A stretch of 64,000 nt of DNA, from positions 1-64,000 of the forward strand of contig NZ_JAQBIE010000010.1 in assembly GCF_028294535.1 (NCBI RefSeq). The letters run 5' to 3'. This DNA comes from Paracoccus onchidii. GTDB taxonomy: Bacteria > Pseudomonadota > Alphaproteobacteria > Rhodobacterales > Rhodobacteraceae. Shown here piece after piece: positions 9,107 to 18,479 of this stretch. Each line of letters opens with the position of its first letter. Positions within the stretch are counted from its first letter, which is position 1. Below the pieces are notes generated by a model. That model was not told where the DNA came from and searched no databases. It saw only the letters and a program-made list of their open reading frames with translations. The position numbers were made by a program, and so were the translations under genes.

Positions 9107-10372
9107 TTACTGATAACCCTCGGGGAAGGGATCTGGCTCGACCAGATCGGCGGTCTCGAAGACAACTTCGTACTGCCCGTCGGCCAATGCATGGCCCACG
9201 CGCGTCTTGGACCAGAGGTGATGGTTTTCGTGAATCTTCACATAGCCTTCGGGGGCGCTTGCCAATTCGATCCCCGGGCTTGCCTCGCGAACCTTGTCGA
9301 CGTCGAACGAACCGGCCTTCTCGACTGCAGCCTTCCAAAGCCACGGCCCCAGATAGGCGGCTTGCGTCACGTCGCCGATGACCATGTCGTCACCCCACAT
9401 CTCTTTGAAGGCAGCGACGAATTCCTGATTGTTCTCGTTCTCCAGGGACTGGAAATACTTCATGCAGGCGTAGGCGCCTTCGATATTCTCGCCACCAATA
9501 CCCCGGATCTCGTCCTCGGTAACCGAGATGGTCAGCAAGAGAGGCGCCTCTTCGGTCATGTCTATACCCGCAGCCTTCAACTGCTTGTAGAACGCGACAT
9601 TCGACCCGCCGACAACGATTGCATAGATGACGTCCGGCTTTTTCAGGCGGATCTTGTTGATGACCGAATTGAACTGCGTGTGTCCGAGCGGATAATATTC
9701 TTCGCCAACGACCTTGCCGCCCAGCTTGTCCTCAATATGCTTGCGCGCGATCTTGTTCGACGTTCGTGGCCAGATGTAATCCGATCCAAGCAGATAGAAG
9801 GACTCTGCGCCCTTCTCTCGGGCTACCCAGTCCAGGCCCGCGATGATCTGCTGGGTCGCCTCTTGGCCAGTATAGATGACGTTCGGGCTTTCTTCGAGGC
9901 CCTCGTAGAAAGTCGGGTAATACAGCATGCCGTTATGCTGTTCGAATACCGGCAACACTGCCTTGCGGCTGGCCGAGGTCCAGCATCCCATGACGCTGGC
10001 AACCTTGTCATTCACCAGAAGCTTGCGTGCCTTTTCCGCGAAGGTCGGCCAGTCCGAGGCGCCATCTTCCTGGATCGTTTCAATCTTGCGGCCAAGAACA
10101 CCGCCCTGCGCGTTGATCTGCTCGATCGCCAGCTTCTCGGCCTGAACCGATCCGGTCTCGGAAATCGACATCGTGCCACTGATCGAATGCAGGATACCGA
10201 CCTGCACGGTGTCGTCCGTCACCGCCAGCCCGGTCGTATTGATCTGGTCGGTCGGGAAGTCCTGCGCCCGCAGCCCTTTGGGCAAGAACAGCGAAGCGCC
10301 AAGGGCCGCGCCCCCCGCCAGGATTGCACGCCGCGAAATGGGAGAGATGGGAACTTTCTTCTGGTCGGCCAT
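9107..10372 (-). CDS. urtA: Urea/short-chain amide ABC transporter substrate-binding protein (UrtA/FmdD-type)
   Basis: A 421-residue periplasmic binding protein. The N terminus carries a twin-arginine signal (SRRAILAGGAALGASLF, residues 13-30). The mature part follows the UrtA pattern: VQVGILHSISGTMSISETGSV, WPTFAEKARKLL, VASVMGCWTSASRKAVLPVFEQHNGMLYYPTFYEG and LLGSDYIWPRTSNKI. It delivers substrate to UrtBCDE. With fmdA and fmdB in the same run of genes, FmdD-like amide binding is a reasonable alternative to urea. It is the first gene of the reverse-strand operon and is divergent from a sensor kinase 173 bp away. Confidence 0.88.
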   Translation of the reverse strand: MADQKKVPISPISRRAILAGGAALGASLFLPKGLRAQDFPTDQINTTGLAVTDDTVQVGILHSISGTMSISETGSVQAEKLAIEQINAQGGVLGRKIETIQEDGASDWPTFAEKARKLLVNDKVASVMGCWTSASRKAVLPVFEQHNGMLYYPTFYEGLEESPNVIYTGQEATQQIIAGLDWVAREKGAESFYLLGSDYIWPRTSNKIARKHIEDKLGGKVVGEEYYPLGHTQFNSVINKIRLKKPDVIYAIVVGGSNVAFYKQLKAAGIDMTEEAPLLLTISVTEDEIRGIGGENIEGAYACMKYFQSLENENNQEFVAAFKEMWGDDMVIGDVTQAAYLGPWLWKAAVEKAGSFDVDKVREASPGIELASAPEGYVKIHENHHLWSKTRVGHALADGQYEVVFETADLVEPDPFPEGYQ

Positions 10373-10545
10373 GATGTCCTCGTCGGTTTGAATCGTGGTT
10401 GCCCGAAGCTTGTCCTGCGAACCGACGTCGCGGAATACGTCGAATGACGTATATGAATGCGTCGAATTTCCCCTTATCCCGATCCCCGAACCAGAAAGAC
10501 ATCGGCCGGCCAGTCGGCTTCTTGCGTGAAAAAGGGGCCGTCAGA
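10373..10545. promoter_or_regulatory. Divergent control region, amide transporter / sensor kinase
   Basis: The 173-bp gap separates urtA (-) from the hybrid kinase (+) and must hold both promoters. The most likely model is that the kinase-regulator pair controls the transporter from here. I could not identify a clear operator or -35/-10 pair. Confidence 0.4.
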
Positions 10546-13500
10546 ATGAGTACATTGCTGCACGCGACCACAGCCAAGCGCGAATATCACCGTCTGGTCG
10601 CTGACGAGACCATGGAGGATTTCGCCCTTCGCTTCACCGCGCATCGCGCGCGGCGATGGTCGTCGGGGTGGGTCGCGAATGCCGCCCTCGGGTCGATCTC
10701 TTTTCTGGCACTCGAGGCGATCGGCGCGGCGCTGACTTTAGGCTTTGGTTTCGCGACTGCGGCTTCCGCCATTGCGGCTGTCTGTGCGGTACTGTTCATA
10801 ACGGGCCTGCCGATTGCCTATTATGCCGCGCGATATGGTGTTGATATCGACTTGCTGACACGGGGCGCGGGATTCGGCTATCTTGGCTCGACCCTGACAT
10901 CGCTTATCTACGCAAGCTTCACGTTCATCTTCTTCGCGCTCGAAGCAGCGATCCTGGCGCTGGCATTGCAGTTCTGTTTCGGTATTCCGCTCTGGGCGGG
11001 TTACATTGCATCTGCGATAGTGGTGATCCCGCTGGTAGCGCATGGCTTCTCGCGCATTTCGCGTTTTCAGGCCTGGACCCAGATCCCATGGCTGGCGCTG
11101 AACACGATGCCGTTTGTCCTGATAGCGACGATGGGCCTGGGCGACGCCGAATGGACGCAGTTCCGTGGGCTGGACGGCAAGGCTGAACTGACGCTTCTGT
11201 CTTTCGGCGCTGCATCGGCGGTGGGGTTATCCTTGATCGCACAGATCGGAGAGCAGGTCGATTTCCTGCGTTTCCTGCCTGCGCCCAAGACGCGCCGTCA
11301 ACGGATTGGCTGGTGGGCTGCAGTTGTCGCGGCTGGACCCGGCTGGGCTGTCATTGGCGGACTGAAAATGATCGCTGGGGCGTTCCTGGCAGTACTGGCC
11401 ATCTCTGCCGGAACGGCGGTCGGCGATCTGACCGATCCCGCGCATCTCTATTTCGTGGCTTTTGACCTGACACTGGGTGACGGAGGCGCTGCACTGGCCG
11501 TCACCGGCATCTTCATCCTGCTTTGCCAGCTGAAGATCAACGTGACGAATGCCTATGCAGGGTCGATCGCCTGGTCGAATTTCTTTTCCCGACTGACCCA
11601 CGCGCATCCGGGCCGCGTGGTCTGGCTGGTGTTCAACGTAGCCATCGCGTTTCTCTTGATGCAGTTTGGCGTCTTCCACGCCATCGAAGCAACGCTCAGC
11701 TTCTATTCAACCGTCGCGCTTGCCTGGATCGGGGCCATATTCGCTGATCTCGTGATCAATAAACCACTCGGCTTCAGCCCCGCCGGGATCGAATTTCGCA
11801 GGGCCTATCTTCATGACCTGAACCCTGTCGGGCTGGGTTCAATGTTGGGGGCTGTCATCCTTGGATTGATGGCAAGCAGTGGAATATTGGGTCATGTGGC
11901 AGTGGGACTTTCAGCTTTCGTATCGCTGATAGCAGCGATCATTCTGGCACCGCTGATCGCGTGGGTCAGCCATGGGCGGTTCTATATTGCCCGAAAGCCC
12001 GCCAAATTCGCAGCCGGAGAACATGCCTGTGACACTTGCGGTTACCTGTTTGAAGCGCAAGACATGGCGACCTGCCCCTTTATCGAAGGACAGATCTGTT
12101 CACTCTGCTGTTCGCTGGAAGGCGGATGCGGGGATCGTTGCAAACCTCAGGGCCGTGCGCCCGCGACGATCCGCAATGCCATCGAACTGATCATGCCCGC
12201 TCCCGTCGCGCGGTACCTCGTCTCGCGTGCGGGTATCTTTTCGGTTTGCTTCTCCGCAGCAGTCGCAGCCTTGGCTTTGGTACTAACCTTCCTGTATCGC
12301 GCGCGCATGTCCCCGGGTTACGGCGCAATTCTGGGCGCATTGTTCTGCGGGGCGGTGGTGCTGATCGGTGTCGGGATCTGGATGCTCATCCTTGGCCGCG
12401 AAAGCCGCCGCAACGCCCGTGACGAGGCTGACCGCCAGACCCTGCGCTTGCTTCAGGAAATCCGCGCGCACAAACGCACCGATCTGGCGCTTCAGGCTGC
12501 CAAGGAACAGGCCGAGGCCGCAAATACCGCCAAGACCCGCTATCTTGCCGGACTAAGCCACGAAATACGCACACCCCTTAACGCCATCTTCGGCTTTGCC
12601 CAGATCGTCGAGGCTGACCCCGACATTCCACCCCGCCGTCGCGAAGCGGTCCGCACGATCCGCAGGTCATCCGAGCATCTGGCTGGATTGATCGAGGGAT
12701 TGCTGGACATCTCAAAGATCGAAGTCGGCCAGATCGAAGTGACCCGCGAGCGTATCAACCTGCCCGGATTTCTGAACCAGATCGGGTCACTTTTTCGACA
12801 ACAGGCTGCCGAAAAGGGGCTAAACCTGTCGATCGCCACCAGCGGAAGCATGCCCGTCTGGGTAATGTCCGATGAAAAGCGACTGCGCCAGATCCTTATC
12901 AACCTTATGACGAACGCTGTGCGCTACACGGCGCAAGGCTCGGTCGAGCTGTCCTTTTCATATCGCAACGAGGTTGCCACCATCACAGTGACCGATACCG
13001 GGCAAGGCATCGCGCCCGAACAGATGGAGCGGATCTGGCGTCCTTTCGAACGCGGCGGCGACCAACATCCCGGCGGCTCTGGCTTGGGCCTGACCATCAC
13101 GAAGCTGCTCGTCGATATTCTGGGAGGAGAGATCACCGCAGAGAGCACGCCCGGTCGCGGCAGCAGCTTCCGCGTGCGCATCATGCTGCCATCGGTCCCC
13201 GACCACGCCGCTCGGCCGGGGCGACAGGCCGATCTGGACGAAGAGATCCGCCCTACCGGTTATGCTGGCAGACGCCGCACCCTGATGATCGTTGATGACG
13301 ATCTGCACCACCTGAACCTTTTCGACAGCTTCTTCGCGCCGCTAGGCTTCAATGTCGTAGGTGCCGCAAACACGAGTGCGGCCCGGTCGATGCTGGGAGA
13401 TATCTCACCGGATCTTTTCGTGCTGGATGTGGACATGCCGGCCGAGGACGGCTGGAGCTTTGCACTTTGGTTGCGCGGCAACGCCCATCGGACAACACCG

Positions 13501-13875
13501 ATCCTCATGTGCACGGGGCATGCGCTCGAGGCGGGGCCGGTCAATGCCGACATGCGGGTCCATGACGGATTCCTGGTCAAGCCTTACACGCTGACCGACA
13601 TGCTGGAAACCATCGCCAGCCTGCTGCGGCTTGAACTGATCCATGACCGCCCGGTCGCGCCGGCCAGTACCGCCCCTGCCATCAGTGCCGCCGATCTGGA
13701 GGCATTGCTGTCCAGCGCACGGATCGGTCATGCCCGCGGCGTCGCCGCGCATCTGGACCGGATCGAAGGTGACCATGGCGGACCTTCCGACAGGATCCGG
13801 ACATTGCGCGGACATCTCGAGAAGTATGACCTGACGGAAATCGAAAAGACGGTGACAAAGTGGATAAACGCATGA
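10546..13875 (+). CDS. Hybrid sensor histidine kinase with NCS1-permease-like sensory half
   Basis: A 1109-residue membrane kinase. Residues about 60-475 form a multi-helix region resembling NCS1 purine/cytosine/allantoin permeases (SSGWVANAALGSISF, LTRGAGFGYLGS, NVTNAYAGSIAWSNFFSRL). A short soluble segment then holds eight cysteines between residues 495 and 532 (CDTC, then C, CSLCC, C, C). Two more helices follow, then HisKA (SHEIRTPLN, His-672), HATPase (NLMTNAVRYT, DTGQGIAPEQ, GSGLGLTITK) and a receiver domain (LDVDMP, Asp-961). The ATG at 10546 follows AAAGGGG; an earlier in-frame start would add 49 unconserved residues. It overlaps the response regulator gene by ATGA. Position next to the amide/urea transporter suggests it senses a urea- or purine-related compound; that is inference. 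Confidence 0.85.
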   Translation: MSTLLHATTAKREYHRLVADETMEDFALRFTAHRARRWSSGWVANAALGSISFLALEAIGAALTLGFGFATAASAIAAVCAVLFITGLPIAYYAARYGVDIDLLTRGAGFGYLGSTLTSLIYASFTFIFFALEAAILALALQFCFGIPLWAGYIASAIVVIPLVAHGFSRISRFQAWTQIPWLALNTMPFVLIATMGLGDAEWTQFRGLDGKAELTLLSFGAASAVGLSLIAQIGEQVDFLRFLPAPKTRRQRIGWWAAVVAAGPGWAVIGGLKMIAGAFLAVLAISAGTAVGDLTDPAHLYFVAFDLTLGDGGAALAVTGIFILLCQLKINVTNAYAGSIAWSNFFSRLTHAHPGRVVWLVFNVAIAFLLMQFGVFHAIEATLSFYSTVALAWIGAIFADLVINKPLGFSPAGIEFRRAYLHDLNPVGLGSMLGAVILGLMASSGILGHVAVGLSAFVSLIAAIILAPLIAWVSHGRFYIARKPAKFAAGEHACDTCGYLFEAQDMATCPFIEGQICSLCCSLEGGCGDRCKPQGRAPATIRNAIELIMPAPVARYLVSRAGIFSVCFSAAVAALALVLTFLYRARMSPGYGAILGALFCGAVVLIGVGIWMLILGRESRRNARDEADRQTLRLLQEIRAHKRTDLALQAAKEQAEAANTAKTRYLAGLSHEIRTPLNAIFGFAQIVEADPDIPPRRREAVRTIRRSSEHLAGLIEGLLDISKIEVGQIEVTRERINLPGFLNQIGSLFRQQAAEKGLNLSIATSGSMPVWVMSDEKRLRQILINLMTNAVRYTAQGSVELSFSYRNEVATITVTDTGQGIAPEQMERIWRPFERGGDQHPGGSGLGLTITKLLVDILGGEITAESTPGRGSSFRVRIMLPSVPDHAARPGRQADLDEEIRPTGYAGRRRTLMIVDDDLHHLNLFDSFFAPLGFNVVGAANTSAARSMLGDISPDLFVLDVDMPAEDGWSFALWLRGNAHRTTPILMCTGHALEAGPVNADMRVHDGFLVKPYTLTDMLETIASLLRLELIHDRPVAPASTAPAISAADLEALLSSARIGHARGVAAHLDRIEGDHGGPSDRIRTLRGHLEKYDLTEIEKTVTKWINA

Positions 13876-14783
13876 TCCAAAGTGACACGGCGATCGCCTC
13901 GATGGCACTGATCGTGGACGACGATCCCGGTTCCGTCGGCATGGTCTCTGCGGCGCTGGAGGAAAGCGGCACCACGGTCATCGTTGCGCGCGACGGGCAG
14001 CGTGCCTTGGACTTGCTGCAGCGGGTCGATCCAGACGTGATCCTTCTGGATGCCATGATGCCCGTGATGGATGGGTTCGAGACATGCCGCCGCATGAAGT
14101 CCGCCCCCGTAATGACCGATGCGCCGATCATTTTCATGACCGGCCTCACCGGTTCCCAGGATGTCCGCCGCGGCCTGCAGGCCGGTGGCGTGGATTACGT
14201 CACCAAGCCCGTAAAGATCGACGAACTTATCGCCCGTGTAACGACCCATATCCTGAACGCCCGCCAGATGCGCGATCTGCGCGACGCCTTCGACACACAG
14301 AACCGCTCGCTGGTCGCGATGGACGTCGCGGGCCGGATCGCCTGGGGGTCGCCCGCCGCTCTTGGCTGCATGTCCGGTTCGGGCATTCTGATGCAGGATG
14401 GTGCGCCCTCTGCCGAGGTGATGACTTGGCTGCGCCATCTGCCGGATCAGCCTGTGTCACGGGCCCCTTCCTTGACGATAGGATCAGTGGAGCTGTACTA
14501 TTCGGGTCGCACAGCTGGCGGCGACCTGCTGATCCGGATCGAAACCGGACCGCGCGCAGCCCCCGAGGCACATCTTGCCGAAAATTTCGGGCTGACGGCG
14601 CGCGAATCCGAAGTCCTCTTCTGGCTGTCGCAGGGTAAGGCCAATCGCGACATCGCCGACATCCTGACACTGAGCGCGCGCACGGTGAACAAGCATCTCG
14701 AACAGATCTACGTCAAGCTGGGCGTAGACAACCGCACCTCGGCCGCACTGTTGGCAGATCGCCTGCTGGCATCGCATGGGTAG
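13872..14783 (+). CDS. LuxR-type response regulator partner of the hybrid kinase
   Basis: A 303-residue protein. Residues 10-130 are a receiver domain (acidic DDD near 16-18, phospho-acceptor Asp-60 in ILLDAMMP, Lys in VTKPVK). Residues about 150-225 are a degenerate middle part, possibly PAS-like (LVAMDVAGRIAWGSPAALG). Residues 238-298 form a LuxR/GerE helix-turn-helix (LTARESEVLFWLSQG, SARTVNKHLEQIYVKLGV). The ATG at 13872 makes an ATGA overlap with the kinase stop; a GTG at 13860 in frame is an alternative. It most likely activates the divergent fmd/urt operon in response to the kinase. Confidence 0.85.
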   Translation: MIQSDTAIASMALIVDDDPGSVGMVSAALEESGTTVIVARDGQRALDLLQRVDPDVILLDAMMPVMDGFETCRRMKSAPVMTDAPIIFMTGLTGSQDVRRGLQAGGVDYVTKPVKIDELIARVTTHILNARQMRDLRDAFDTQNRSLVAMDVAGRIAWGSPAALGCMSGSGILMQDGAPSAEVMTWLRHLPDQPVSRAPSLTIGSVELYYSGRTAGGDLLIRIETGPRAAPEAHLAENFGLTARESEVLFWLSQGKANRDIADILTLSARTVNKHLEQIYVKLGVDNRTSAALLADRLLASHG

Positions 14784-15064
14784 ATTGCAACTGTCCGCCG
14801 TCAAATGATTTGGGACACGGGGCGCGAGGCTCGTTAAGTTTTCAGTCTATACCGTAGTCTGATAAATCCTCACCGGTTTTGTTCCGGCCATTTGTTTATG
14901 TTAAGCGGCTCTCTGTTCGAAGGGTAAGGGTGATCTTCAGCCGCGTGCTGAGATTTTCCGCCGTAGGTTAAGAAGCCATGTGTAGATGCTCCTTTGGTAA
15001 TCCCCCCGATCTTAATGGGATGCGGAAGTAGAATTTTCTCGGCAGGATGAACGAGGAGATTCCG
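14784..15064. other. Intergenic region beside IS remnant
   Basis: Between the response regulator stop and the transposase remnant. A reverse-strand frame through it has no recognisable motif. The base composition is lower in GC than the flanking genes, which would fit IS-derived junk, but I could not identify terminal inverted repeats. Confidence 0.35.
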
Positions 15065-15416
15065 ATGACGAAGACACGATTCACCGAGGCCCGGATCATG
15101 GGCGTGCTGCGGCAGATGGAGGGCGGTGTGCCGGCCGCCGAGCATTTCCGAGAACCGGGTTGCGCGGCTTGCGTCGCTGGCCGGGATCGCCGCGCAGATC
15201 GGTTGCAGGCGCCGTCCCGGCCGCTATGGCGGCAAACCCACGAAGGCTGGCTATCCCTCTGCGTCGTCATCGACCTGTTCCCTCGCCGCGTGGTCGGCTG
15301 GTCGGCCCAATCGCGGATGAGCACGGAACTGGCTGATGGCCGTGTGGCGGCGTAAACCCATGAACCGGGTCACGGTGCATTCCGATCAGGGCGCACAGGA
15401 TCACCGGCCTTGCTGA
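15065..15416 (+). pseudogene. IS3-family transposase remnant (OrfA and OrfB fragments)
   Basis: The first part reads [21 protein letters not shown], the usual start of IS3-family OrfA (HTH). After a few residues the frame jumps to OrfB integrase-core sequence: [20 protein letters not shown] near 15249-15303. A further OrfB piece, VTVHSDQGAQ, follows in another frame at 15369-15398. Most of OrfA and OrfB is therefore deleted and the core is frameshifted, so no active transposase can be made. An upstream ATG at 15047 is also in frame. No terminal repeats or target duplication were found. Confidence 0.75.
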
Positions 15417-15447
15417 TTTGGGTCAGTGTCCGGGATCTTTGCGATGG

Positions 15448-16719
15448 TCATCCCGCCTCAAGACCAGCTTCCTTCAAAGCACTCCCCAGCCGGTCTTTCT
15501 CGCGCCGGGTGCTGAGACCGGTATTGCCATAGTCGTGGATGTCCTGAAGTAATGCGGTCGCCGTTTCGCGGTCAAGAACATCAGCGCGCGTCGACAACCG
15601 TGAGATGGCATTGGTCAAAGCCAGCAGAACCTCGATGCTAGACGCGCCATCACGTGCAAGGATCCGGAACGCGCAGATCGACAGCCCAGTATAATCCGAT
15701 GCGGGGATATAGACCGAGCGGTAAAGCGGGTCTTCCCTGTCATCCGCCTCGCCCTTGCTCCACAAGAGCCGTTCGAGCCGGGCGACAACCTCGAGCGCTG
15801 TCCCCTGATCGTTGATCCCGGGCGACAGGGCCTTTGAGCCCGCCTCTCGCAGGATGGTCAGCGCATATTGTGGATCATGGTCGACCGACCGGCTGGATTC
15901 GATTGCAAAGCATTCAGCCAGTCCTTCAGCCGCAAGATGGTCGGCCGTCCAGCCCAAGACTTCCCCCCGCAAGAGCCGATCGCCGGGTATTGCCTTCACA
16001 TAGATTCTGGTGTCGCCCTCATCGGCAAGGGATTGCAGCTTCTTCATGTCGACACGGCACAGAAACCCGGATTCAGGGCTGCGAAACGCCGCCATGTCCG
16101 GGACCGACTCGCCCCGGCCGCTCCAGGCGATGCCGCCGAGACACGGATATCGCTGCATGTTCCAAAGCGCCTCTTGCGCGGCCGCTTCGGCGCGATCAAG
16201 TGCATATTCCATGGAACCGATCCGCGTCAGCTGTCCGATCCACCGGATCAGCGAAATCACAACCGCACCAACAACGAAAACGGTCGCGGCAAAAACGATG
16301 ACCGCAGCGCCGTCGCTGTAATATTGCGCACGAAACAGGATGATCCCGCAGAGCGAGAACACGAATGCGCCAATGAAGGTGGCCAACATCGACTGGGTGG
16401 ACGTGTCCTCGACCAGCAATCTGTGAATGCGGGGCGTCGACTGGTCGGCAAGCGTCCGATGCGACGCCACCATCACCCCCAGCGAAAATGTCGCCACCGA
16501 CAGCATCCCGCTGGCCAGAATAGTCAGAATGGGCAGCGTGGACGATTGCGAGAAGCGATCCTTCGAACTGCTGGGAAGCAGGCCGTCCAACGGCTGCGCC
16601 AAGAGCGCCGCCAGCACCGACAGCGCGGTAATCAACGCAACCCGCACCCACAGGATACGGCTGACCCGCCGAAGGGTCTGCAGGTTCTGGAGCAGCTTTG
16701 GTTTCAGAAATCTGAGCAT
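15448..16719 (-). CDS. DUF2254 family membrane protein
   Basis: A 423-residue protein. Hydrophobic segments lie near residues 22-45, 65-90, 115-140 and 150-170, followed by a soluble C-terminal half. The order ITALSVLAALLAQPLDG, SMLSVATFSLGVMVASH-type sequence, TSTQSMLATFIGAFVFSL and SPGINDQGTALEVVARLERLL fits the DUF2254 family of predicted membrane proteins of unknown function. The start at 16719 has a GACGGAA ribosome binding site; an upstream in-frame ATG at 16737 has none. It stands alone between an IS remnant and a DUF1612-like gene. Confidence 0.75.
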   Translation of the reverse strand: MLRFLKPKLLQNLQTLRRVSRILWVRVALITALSVLAALLAQPLDGLLPSSSKDRFSQSSTLPILTILASGMLSVATFSLGVMVASHRTLADQSTPRIHRLLVEDTSTQSMLATFIGAFVFSLCGIILFRAQYYSDGAAVIVFAATVFVVGAVVISLIRWIGQLTRIGSMEYALDRAEAAAQEALWNMQRYPCLGGIAWSGRGESVPDMAAFRSPESGFLCRVDMKKLQSLADEGDTRIYVKAIPGDRLLRGEVLGWTADHLAAEGLAECFAIESSRSVDHDPQYALTILREAGSKALSPGINDQGTALEVVARLERLLWSKGEADDREDPLYRSVYIPASDYTGLSICAFRILARDGASSIEVLLALTNAISRLSTRADVLDRETATALLQDIHDYGNTGLSTRREKDRLGSALKEAGLEAG

Positions 16720-17029
16720 CGGTTCCGTCTTGCGCATCCAGCAAGGACATCAAATGCATGCTGCAATGCGCAGAGCCCGATCTGCAAGGGAACATTTCGC
16801 AGTTCCGCCCCGATCAAGCGGGAAGCCGACCTCCTTGCGACTGCGAAGTCACGTCAAACGGGCATTGGCTCAAAATGGCGCAGCACTTGGGGATTGGCGT
16901 TGATGCACAAATCAAATGAGGAACTTACTGCTTGATTGCGTGAGGCCAGAAGCGGCCGGATCTCGACAATCTACAGAAACACCAACTGCTAGCCCTGTTG
17001 CGAAGAACTGCAGCAACGAGACTGGACGT

Positions 17030-18097
17030 CTAATCCGTGATCCGCCACATTCGAAAGCGCCCCTGCTGTGTGACTTCTCGGACGAGCCCATGTTCCTCCA
17101 TCCAGGCGAGGTTTCGCTGCACAGCCGCGCGACTTGCGCCTGTCAAGGTTTCCGCCATTGGGGCCGAGACCAAAGGCCACCCAGTCAGCACCGAGCGCAG
17201 CACGGTCGGCGTGCGACCCGACAGTCGAGACATGACCCCCGCGGCCCGGGCATTCCATGCCTCGACGCTATCCAGATGACGCATCGCCGTCAGAATGGCG
17301 TTGTCCATTCCATCCAGCCAACGGGCAAGACGCTCTGGCGGCAAGCCGGAGCCGCGCAGCCCCCCTGCCCCGCCCATGGCCAGCGGCGCGAAGACGGCAC
17401 CGTTCCCTTCGCTGGCCGCAATTCTGCTCGCGGTGACGGCTGATTCAATCTGATCGCCGTATTGCCCCAGCCCCGCAAGGTTCCAAAGATGAAACCCCAA
17501 GCAGGCCCGCGTGATCGGGTGAAGCCCCGTCGCCGCAGCCATGACGCCTTGCCATCCGCCGGCACGATCTTCGAAACGCTCGGCGCTGTCTTCGATATTC
17601 TCAGGGTCGCGGCGGTCCAGAAATGCCGCCAGATCGACCATCGGCGCCGCACCGCCGGTCAGGCGCCGAACGACCCAACCGATCCGGGCCAGGGAATTTG
17701 TATCATCCTGAACACCGGACAGACGCATCGACACCCATAGGGCCAGACGATCGGTGCTCACCCGATCACCTGCGAACCAACTGAGATCCGCCGCTTCGAT
17801 CAATGCCAGTCTGTGCCGCCAGCCTTCCGCGCCGCGACCCAGCCGGTCATCCAGCGCACCAAGGCGCCCGGCAACCCTTGCCAGACGCGCAGCGTGCCCC
17901 CCCTCTGCCTTCGCCCAATCGTTGATGACAGAGGTTTCGGAAGGTTCCGCCCGCGGCCCGGGCAGAAGATAATCCGGTTCTTCCTCCATCGGCCCCGGCA
18001 GAAACCAAAGAGCCTCATCTGCAGTATCTTCGTCCGACTGGGTGGTAGCGGAAGGCATTAGAAAATTGTCCGTAAAAGAAGTGCTCTTTGCATTCAT
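17030..18097 (-). CDS. DUF1612/RHE_PE00001-like protein with C-terminal helix-turn-helix
   Basis: A 355-residue soluble protein. The central part (LGALDDRLGRGAEGWRHRL, EAADLSWFAGDRVSTDRLALW) resembles the DUF1612 family carried on rhizobial and rhodobacterial plasmids. The C terminus is a winged helix-turn-helix (LTGASRAAVQRNLAWMEEHGLVREVTQQGRFRMWRI). The N-terminal 50 residues are acidic and low in complexity, with a repeated LPGP motif (FLPGPMEEEPDYLLPGP). The family is often found beside plasmid partition genes, as here, but its job is not established. Family assignment is from memory of the pattern. Confidence 0.6.
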   Translation of the reverse strand: MNAKSTSFTDNFLMPSATTQSDEDTADEALWFLPGPMEEEPDYLLPGPRAEPSETSVINDWAKAEGGHAARLARVAGRLGALDDRLGRGAEGWRHRLALIEAADLSWFAGDRVSTDRLALWVSMRLSGVQDDTNSLARIGWVVRRLTGGAAPMVDLAAFLDRRDPENIEDSAERFEDRAGGWQGVMAAATGLHPITRACLGFHLWNLAGLGQYGDQIESAVTASRIAASEGNGAVFAPLAMGGAGGLRGSGLPPERLARWLDGMDNAILTAMRHLDSVEAWNARAAGVMSRLSGRTPTVLRSVLTGWPLVSAPMAETLTGASRAAVQRNLAWMEEHGLVREVTQQGRFRMWRITD

Positions 18098-18479
18098 ATG
18101 TGCAAAATAGTCTAGTTTTGCATATTATCCAAACGACAATGTGAAACCTTCCGACGGTTACAGGACGGAAACACCCGAGCGACTGCGGAAGAAAACTTCA
18201 GGATCACGGCCAAAGCAAAAGCAAGGGGCCTTATAGTAGTACCGGAAAAGCGCTTTTGCTCAGATTGGTCTAATGGTTGACCTCGTCCTGCAGACTGAAA
18301 ATCTTCGCACTTGCGATCAATAAGCTCCAGGCTGCAAACCGTGCTGTGGACCAACGCAACAAGAGTTTGGCCAAAGGGCCTCTGTCGATCGTTGTTTTCG
18401 GCACGAGGTATTCGCTGGGTGCCGGCGAAACGTTCTGACGGCGCTAAATAAGAGCCAAATCATCCGACCTGTCATTGCG
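18098..18479. other. Intergenic region next to the partition module
   Basis: No protein-coding gene is evident. It contains a perfect 12-bp palindrome, AAAAGCGCTTTT, at 18246-18257. The promoter of the reverse-strand DUF1612-like gene should lie at its left end. It ends at the 44-bp palindrome. Confidence 0.4.
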
